Shown piece by piece: positions 57,105 through 64,000 of a DNA stretch of 64,000 bases. The notes beneath the pieces were generated by a model that saw only the letters and a program-made list of their open reading frames with translations, was not told the origin of the DNA and did no database searches. The stretch comes from Elymus sibiricus (taxonomy: Eukaryota; Streptophyta; Magnoliopsida; Poales; Poaceae), in NCBI GenBank assembly GCA_039707655.1, contig CM077663.1:436249830-436313829 (forward strand), written 5' to 3'. Positions within the stretch are counted from its first letter, which is position 1. Every line of letters starts with the position of its first letter. The position numbers were made by a program, and so were the translations under genes.

Positions 57105-58366
57105 AATATCTCCACGTGAGACACATGAATAAAGTTGGAAGTAATTCTTGACCATACCGAACAATGTGGATGGCAGCATTTGTAATAAAGTACTTTTGAA
57201 TTGGAGTTTTGAGAAGAAATTAGGGATGTAATAAAGGATTGATTATGAAATGAATATGACTTATGGATGAACCAATACCCTTTTAATGGTAAACAGACCA
57301 ATGGAAAGGAAAATATTTTCCACAGAGTGGAGTCTGTACCAAAAAAATAAATCTGAGAATTATTTTAATATGATGGTTACCCCATGAGTATGATGGAATG
57401 AAGCACTATAGGATTTAAAAGAGGTGTAATGTTGGAACATGGAATACTAGTAACTCCAAGGATGAGTTAAAACGGTTCGAGTTTTGAAGTGGGCCTACAA
57501 CCCGCACGCCTCAGGATTAATAAGGATCAAGCACTACCTCTATGAAGGAAGAAAACTTGGAAGAAGTTATGATTGATCAATAGACGTTTTCTTAGGAGGA
57601 TACGAAAAACCCGGGAGTTGTGAAGAAACGATAGATGTTTTGTTCAGCTTGCAGAATCAATGGATTTACGAACTTCGTTCGTGGACAAGAGAAATTTTGC
57701 AACGCTTGTGAGGATGCCCGAGTGTTAGAATACGAGATTCGCTAAACCTTATAAGGAGTAATGATTTGGGTGCGGAATGGATTGATCACCATGACGACTT
57801 ACTATTATCATTCGCTCTTGTTATTTGGAATGGTAAATCTGAGTGACTTACCCATAGTAAAGTGACGACGATCGTTGAAACCTTTGTTTTAAGCCTTAGA
57901 TCGGTAGGATGATGAACCCTTGTACATGGCAGCTATTGCCAAACGTAGGAATGTTACGGTGAGGATGAAGCCAAGACCCATTTCACTGCAGGATAACCTT
58001 TAACTAATGACCACCATGAGATCATCGATAAGTTATTTAGAATGGTCACGAGGCCTGTCAGCTAAGAAGACCCAGTATCCGAAGAACTTTATTTTGAAGA
58101 AAGAACACCAGATTTTGAAGGGAGGCGTTATGCCTATAACGGAAGAGCATCAACAAAGGAGTTATTGTGAGAAATGTGAAGAGACAGATATTGCCAAGAC
58201 CCGAGAGGAATGGCATGACTTTGAGGGACCAGTAACTCTCATTTTAAGTGTGGTAGCACCCACACTTTTCAAGTCAATGGATTTGATAGAAGACCCCTAA
58301 CCCTAACCATTTCTTTCTAGCCTCTTCGAATCTCGAGGACGAGATTCATTTTAAGTGTGGTAGGTT
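57105..58366. other. LARD interior, mostly non-coding
   Basis: Scattered short frames (58007-58300). Near 58260-58360 a repeated TTTTAAGTGTGGTAG motif and the polypurine tract stand before the 3' LTR. No clear gene. Confidence 0.5.
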
Positions 58367-61300
58367 TGTAACATCCCAAATTTTGGAATGTTATAATAAT
58401 TACTAGAGTGATTGATTGTTTGATTGAGTGATTGAATTTCAGTGAAATTTTGAAACTTTTGAATGAGAGGTAATAAAATGACTTTCCCCTTTTGTTTTTG
58501 AATTCAAATTCATCCAACACAAATCATTGAGAGAAGATGACATGACTTCTTCAAAATAAAGGATTTGAAATTTTGGATTTGGAATTTATTCCATAATGGG
58601 TTCTATTTCTATTTCAAAGTTTGAATGAATTCAAATCCACTTGCCCAAATACAAAAAATTTGAGAGGAGGAACATGACCCTCCATGCCAGGGGTATTTTT
58701 GTGAAATATTTGAACCATAAAACCCAGGGGTTATTTGAAAGAAAAAATGCAAAAAGAAATAAAACCAATTTGGGCTTTTTCTGAAAAATGTTCATCGTAT
58801 TGCACTTATTTTTCTGGTCACTTTGGTATATAAAACTTCTATATTTGACCTTATCTTCATTTTCCTTTTTATCGTTTTGTTTCCTGTTTTTGAAAAAAAG
58901 GAAAAATCGCTTTAAAAGGAAAACCACTGCGGCCAATTAGGAAGGATTCGGCCCGAATATTTCACTCACCAGATCCGGTCGATCTCCGGATTGGTCACCG
59001 ATCCCGCGCGATCTCCCTCTCTCTCTCTCTCTCTGTCGTGTCGGGCCCACTGGCCGCCCTAAACCTCCCACGGTCGTCTCCTTCCTTCTCCGCTCCCTCT
59101 TTCCATTCCTCGCCGGCGACCTCGGATCCGAGCCGATTCCCCCTGCTCCCCTTCCTATCCTCACCCCAAGCCCCAGGGCTATATAAGCGCAGCCCCCGCA
59201 CCCGTTCCGCCCATAAACGACGTCGCCCCCACGCCACAACCACCGCACCACCACCCTCGCCGGAGCTCCGCCTCACCCGAAGCTTCCCGAGCTCGTAGCG
59301 CTCAACCCCGCTACCCCCGATCCTCTCCGACGCCGCCAATCGAGGCCGGAGCGTCACCGCCGTCTCCTGGACTCCTCAGTCGCCGCCAAAGACCACCGGA
59401 GACACCTCCCCGATGACCACGTCGCCTCTGCCTCGCCGGAAGCCTCCAACGCCGGCGACCTTTCCTCTGTGAGCAACCTAACCCCTCTTAGCCGTCCGAT
59501 TCGGAACCTACGGCGTAGATTAGATCGGTTTAAAGACCGAACCCTTTTTTTTATTTAGTGAGCGTTCTCTCGATTAGCTAACGCGCGCACGGCCGCATCC
59601 ATTCATAGCACGCCACGTGGCCTCACTGTTCGCTAGGTTCGAATTTTCTTTTTCTATTTTCAGTTTTAGACAGATTAGATCCTGAATTTGTTTTTGCCTT
59701 AACTCTTAGGTTTTTAATTATTTTTGAGTGATTCTTTTTGCATTGTGTCACAATTTTTGTCTAGTTTCTGTGGATATAAAGTTTGACCATATTTGAATAT
59801 CTTAAATTCGAATTCAAACAGATTTGATTCAAATTTTGTTTTGTGAATATCTTGAGTTTAAAAATAGATTTTGAGTTGATTATTTTTGCTACTAGTCACT
59901 ACTGACATTATTTAACAGTAGGTAGAATTTGAGAATGTTTAGAATAATTTAAATTAGGGTTTCAAGCAAAACAAAATCTATTTTAGCTCTTTTTAGGAGT
60001 TTTGCATTTCTTTTGTTTTAATTATTTTTAATTTGTTTTCTTTTATATTAGTTGACAAGTTTTACTTTGTTTTCTTTAGTTAACAGTAGTATTTCAACAA
60101 AGATTATTTTTATTTGTTTTATTATTTTTTTGGTTGCATGAAATCAATTCTAGTTCAATCATAACTTGAAAATTGATTTCATTGCTAGTTTAATTTATTT
60201 TTTGGAAATATTTTCTATAAATTGTTTTATTTTCTGTTAACTACAATTTAGATCAGAAACAATTTGTATTAAAGTGAAATTGTTTCTGGTTTAATTCAAG
60301 GTTAACACTGCTTAGGTCATAGGAAGTGTTTGATAAAAGCTTTTCCATTAGTTCTTTTTGCTAACAAAATTTTATGAAAAATACTTTCTGTTATCTTAGT
60401 TGTTTTATATTTTTGTTCTCTGTTATTTTACTATTTTAATGTTTTCTTTGCAGTTAAGTTTAAATTAAAAAAACTATATTGTGTCTGTTGTAGTAGAAAA
60501 ACTCCATAGTTTTCTTCGAAGTTTCTTTTGGATTCTTACTTGATTTTTATTATTGATTTCTTGGATCCATTTTTATTATTGATTGCTAAATTGATTGCTA
60601 GTATGATTGCTTATTTGAGTGCAATGTTCGATTATATAGATTTTCATCGGAGAGTGACGAATAGTCTATCAAGTTATTTTCTGAGAGCGATATATCATCT
60701 TCATAACTTACCAGGCAAGTTCACTTTGACCATCTTACAATACCTATTTTTTATTTGCATTAGAATCAATCCTTCCACCATACCTCCAGTAGGATATTGA
60801 GCTTGAACTTGTGGTAGTATCATGAGGTAGGAGAAACCCAACACCATGTTACCATTACCCGGGAAGGGACGTTACTTCATAATTGCTACGCTTTAGTAGA
60901 CGGGGTTTAATTGTGTGATTCAATAGTGTTGTGAGGTTAAGTAATTCAAGACCTGCATGATGATCAAGACTTCAAGATTTCAAGGACTCAATATACCTCT
61001 GGGTGGATTGGACATGCATTTGGCAGCCTGATATCTATCATGATTATGCCCGGGAATCCTGGTATTTACCTGTGATCATCCCGACGGAATGCCACCCAGG
61101 CTCAAAGAGATGGATGGATGCTTCAAGGCCGGAAAGCTTACGTGTGCAACCGCAAGTCATTATGGGCTCTGGCTTGGTTAACCTTAGTCGTGACTCTGGT
61201 AGGTCAGATTGCTACGAGATGTAGAAGAACGGTAGGATTGGATGGGCACTGAGTCTCTACCGGAGGATAGCTTTGGAAGACCATGTTTCGATCGTCCTGT

Positions 61301-61979
61301 TCTCAAACACCAGGCAGTGCGAGGACACAAAGGGAGGGATCGAATCTTGCGGGTAAAGTGTACAAACCTCTGCAGAGTGTTAAACTAATCGATTAGTCGT
61401 GTCCCCGGTTACGGACATCATGAGCACCGGAGATGATACTATCAGCCAGTCTCAACACAATTAATTATGATGAGTGGGTTTATTAATAATTTTGGGATAT
61501 GAGAATTGGTTGGCGGAACTATCTCATTAACAACCAATTTTTGGTAGTGATATTCCGTTTGACTCCTTTGTTGTACGAAAAATAAAATCAGCTTTTATGC
61601 AAAAACTCAGACACAGATCCACAAAGCCTTTTGCATATAGAATAGTCTTATCATCTGTTCATCTTATTGTGATCTTGCCGGTACATTTAATGTACTGACC
61701 TACACGGCTGCAACGTCTCATGTTGCAGACATTTCTACGACGAGTAAGAGTTACGATTTAGGGGTTACGGTGTGCACTCAACCTGCCGTTGGTGTTGATG
61801 GGACTCCACTCCCGTTTGACTGTTTCCGCTGAGATTTATGAGGTATATATCAATTTTACGTTATTTACATGTGATTGCACTTTGATATAGACATTGATGT
61901 ACTGTGTGTGCCAGCATACTGATCCAGGGATTGGCACAGATACACAGAGACTTGACTCGTTTTGAGTCGGGTCGCTACA
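58367..61979 (+). repeat. 3' LTR of the LARD-like element (3.6 kb)
   Basis: It starts TGTAACATCCCAAATTTTGG and ends GTCGGGTCGCTACA. A TATA box (CTATATAAGC, 59180-59189) precedes a GC-rich leader with an exon-like end near 59470. Long AT-rich sequence follows. The plan resembles the Sukkula-type and solo LTRs here. Leader frames are not genes. Confidence 0.85.
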
Positions 61980-62499
61980 AAACCCCGCCGGTGCCCACCC
62001 CGCTCTCCCCTCTCATGTTGTCGCAGGTTTCCCTCTCTGCCTCCTCTTCTTCGTTGGGTTCCCCCACGCCGCCCCACCCCGCCCTCCGGTCCATCGTCGT
62101 GCCGCCGGTGGTCGGCACTGCGTTCGGCCCAATCGTCCAGGGGGACGGGCCGACCGTCGGTGGGATGCTGCAGCCGCCATCTGCGTCGGTGTCGTGACAG
62201 ACTGCTCGGGGTGCGCGGGCGGCACGGAAGGCGAGACGGCGCGCTTGCCCCCCCCCCCCCCCCCCCCCCCCCCTCCCCCGCCGCCTCCTAGGCGAAGGCC
62301 CAACGTCCTCCCCACCTCGCGCTCGCCGGCCTCCCGCATCCCGGAGGCGCTCATCGGATGCTGCTACAACTGTGGAGACGAGCGGCACATCTCGGTGGAC
62401 TGCAAGAATGAGACGATTTGCATGCGTTTCGGTGGTTGGGGGCACACATCACGGGGCTGCACAGCCGCTCTTCGAAGGAGCAACATGGGCGGATGAATT
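61980..62499 (+). pseudogene. Zinc-knuckle (CCHC) protein remnant, LINE ORF1-like
   Basis: 62194-62499 encodes a proline run and two knuckles: CYNCGDERHISVDC (intact CX2CX4HX4C) and CMRFGGWGHTSRGC, whose second Cys is Phe. Upstream Pro/Ser-rich coding (61980-62195) is in another frame. A poly-C run lies at 62246-62272. Such double knuckles occur in grass LINE ORF1 and related proteins. Confidence 0.5.
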
Positions 62500-62664
62500 T
62501 ACGAAACGAAATGAATCGCTTGCTTGTTCGTCGAATCCAGATTTATGAATTTCCCAACCGACAACTTGTTAGCTCACATACTACATCTGTTTTAATGGAT
62601 GGCCTTAATTTGGCTGCTCGGCAAGCCTAGTGCTAGGCTGCTACTTCTTCTCAAGAAATTGATA

Positions 62665-62727
62665 CTCCATCCGATCCATATTACTTGTCCGTCCTACATA
62701 TATATAGACAAATCTAAGACAAGTAAC
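62665..62727. mobile_element. Stowaway MITE, truncated
   Basis: The left end CTCCATCCGATCCATATTAC follows TA. The right end breaks off after GACAAGTAACA instead of completing the inverted repeat. Confidence 0.55.
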
Positions 62728-62759
62728 AGTCTTTGTTTTAGTAACTTGGTGGTTGGCTA

Positions 62760-62863
62760 CTCCCTCTGTTCACTTTTATAAGTCCTTTCAGACAACTGAA
62801 ACTGAACTATTTTGCACTATGTCTGAAATGTCTACAAAGACTTGTAAAAGTGAACAAAGGGAG
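62760..62863. mobile_element. Stowaway MITE, complete
   Basis: The 104-bp element has inverted repeats CTCCCTCTGTTCACTTTTAT and ATAAAAGTGAACA-type complement, with TA on both sides (62758-62759, 62864-62865). Confidence 0.92.
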
Positions 62864-62865
62864 TA

Positions 62866-63292
62866 GATAATTCTACCAGTGATGATACGGAACCACACAC
62901 ACAAACTACACCAAATAACCATGTATGATACAGGGAACTAAACCATTATAAGGCAAAACGACTCGGCACAAATCAGGGACTTCGGTGTGACAGCTCACAC
63001 CGTGATTCGAGTTCAAGCTACTCCAAGGCACCTTCCGAAAGCTCGGCACGGCAGAGGTACTGAGATGCATCCACCTGCCGAAGTCGACAAACCATATCAT
63101 TGTCAAGCCTACCAGTCCAACATGGGAATAAAGCGCACAACCACGTATATGTCGTGGTTTCGGGTCCTGACTTTCGAGCGTAATAGTTTCAAATCACCGG
63201 GGAAGGTCGATGCTAGTTAGTAGATATATGTTTTTTCTCCATTCCGCCAGAAGCCTCGTGCACTAGATCTCGATTTCTTCCTCCACGTCTCG
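62866..63292. other. Downstream region of the host gene
   Basis: Probably the 3' untranslated region and flank of the minus-strand gene. Nothing else recognised. Confidence 0.5.
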
Positions 63293-63951
63293 CTACCTGA
63301 GCCACCACCGCTGGACCATGGAGATGGGCGTCTGGAGGAACGGGGCGTAGCGGTCGATGTACGGGTTGACGGTCCGCCCGATCTTCGCCCACGCGCTCTG
63401 GTGGTAGCTGGATGTCACGGGCGAGCGGTACATCATCTTCAGCACCTGGATAATAACAGACGAGCGAGCCAGGAAAAACGACCAGTAAGTGACAATGCAG
63501 TGGAAAAGCAACTATCAGCATAGCAAAGTTGCAGCTGCTAAAGGTAGCTGAAGATTGATGGTTGCTAGGCGTACACTCAACTATGGCTTGGTAACATGCC
63601 GCAAAACACATCAAATTGTGCCTCACGTTATTCCCCAGCTATGTAGTGAATGCATGGAAGCAGTGAGAACAGATATAGAGATCAGATGTGCAGAAGATAA
63701 CTTACATTCCAGTACATGAATGTCTGGATGAAGTTGCGCCGCCACCTGCAAGATAACAAGGTGTTGTAAGTCATAAGATGCACTAACTAAGATGAAATAA
63801 AATCTCCATGATTCCAGTGAAAGTCAGAGCAACATACGAGAACAGCGATATGATCAGAAGGAACCCCAAGGCAAGTTCGGCATTTGAGCTAAGAAGGCTG
63901 AGCGTGGTGTTGTTTGTCTCCACCCAAAGGCAAGGCTCTTCCAAGTATCCC
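63293..63951 (-). CDS. C-terminal exons of a membrane protein, TMEM33/Pom33-like (5' part outside window)
   Basis: Three exons on the minus strand with clean splice sites: 63951-63838, 63745-63706 and 63445-63293 (TAG at 63293-63295). They join in one frame of about 102 residues. The order is GYLEEPCLWVETNNTTLS, a hydrophobic helix (NAELALGFLLIISLFS), WRRNFIQTFMYWN, then a C-terminal region with the motif YHQSAWAKIGRTVNPYI, ending QRWWLR. The remaining 49 bp to the window edge are intron. Exon sizes, frame and absence of damage suggest a working gene. The TMEM33 assignment rests on layout and remembered plant homologues and is tentative. Confidence 0.6.
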
Positions 63952-64000
63952 CTAAACGAGATAACAGAAATTCAGAGATAATTCGACAGATAACTACAGG

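Larger units (their letters stand above)
55100..61979 (+). mobile_element. LARD-like retroelement with truncated 5' LTR
   Basis: The 5' LTR remnant 55100-55254 matches the last ~155 bp of the 3' LTR (58367-61979). The primer-binding site TGGTATCAGAGC (55259-55270) fits tRNA-Met. The 3.1-kb interior codes only small proteins of unknown function. The 3' end before the LTR resembles the C terminus of Gypsy pol (ATCTCGAGGACGAGATTCAT then TTTAAGTGTGGTAGG). About 3.45 kb of the 5' LTR is deleted. The target duplication cannot be checked. Family not identified. Confidence 0.8.

Noticed and set aside
58937..59357. GC-rich frames near the LTR TATA box
   Set aside because: Same situation as in the other long LTRs: promoter and leader sequence, not coding.
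62246..62272. Long poly-C run as a functional element
   Set aside because: Homopolymer slippage or sequencing uncertainty is the simpler reading.
1..64000. tRNA, rRNA and organelle DNA
   Set aside because: I found no tRNA fold, rRNA core or chloroplast/mitochondrial gene while reading. The only tRNA-like text is short primer-binding sites.

Overview
The window is plant nuclear DNA from a grass of the wheat/barley tribe (Triticeae). The evidence is the set of transposons: an Angela/WIS/BARE-type Copia element, a Fatima-like Gypsy element, a Sukkula-type long LTR, a Sabrina-like LTR fragment, two CACTA elements whose ends carry palindromic TAGTCCCGGTT/GGTCCCGGTT repeats, and Stowaway, hAT and Mutator-type MITEs. 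At least nine tenths of the sequence is mobile DNA. Host genes are limited to a decayed RNase T2 fragment (24268-24894) and the last exons of a membrane-protein gene at the right edge (63293-63951, minus).

Layout. 1-8242: minus-strand Copia element, cut by the window's left edge, with a broken gag-pol. 8243-9819: spacer with two fold-back MITEs. 9823-21797: CACTA-1, complete, target duplication AAA. 22003-22788: Mutator-like MITE, then an RNase H remnant, a CACTA-terminus fragment, a Sabrina-like LTR fragment, and the RNase T2 fragment. From about 24842: a Sukkula-type LTR, split at 28454/54454 by CACTA-2 (28455-54453, minus strand, target duplication CAT). CACTA-2 carries a hAT MITE (33828-34428, 8-bp duplication) and a Fatima-like Gypsy element (36668-50015). 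The Gypsy element contains a solo LTR (39770-43815, duplication GTCGG). 55100-61979: a second, LARD-like retroelement with a truncated 5' LTR. 61980-64000: zinc-knuckle remnant, Stowaway MITEs and the host gene.

Both CACTA elements share one plan. An end array of palindromic repeats precedes a TATA box, a small two-exon gene for a coiled-coil protein with a C-terminal membrane segment, and the transposase gene (TNPD: transposase-associated, Transposase_21, DUF4218 and DUF4216 regions). A second internal array precedes another TATA box and ORF2 (acidic repeats, Transposase_24-like, DUF8039-like, proline-rich, and a C-terminal Ulp1/C48 protease-like domain). Every TNPD and ORF2 copy here has stop codons, and CACTA-2 also has frameshifts and insertions. 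The small coiled-coil gene of CACTA-1 is intact.

The most unusual signal lies next to the internal array, on the opposite strand from TNPD and ORF2, in both CACTAs. It is a plant U6/U3-type promoter: TAGTCCCACCTCG, exactly 24 nt, then TTTATAA. About 30 nt after the TATA start begins a stretch with no TTTT that ends at a T8 or T9 run. This looks like an RNA polymerase III gene for a small structured RNA inside the transposon, which I do not recognise as any known RNA.
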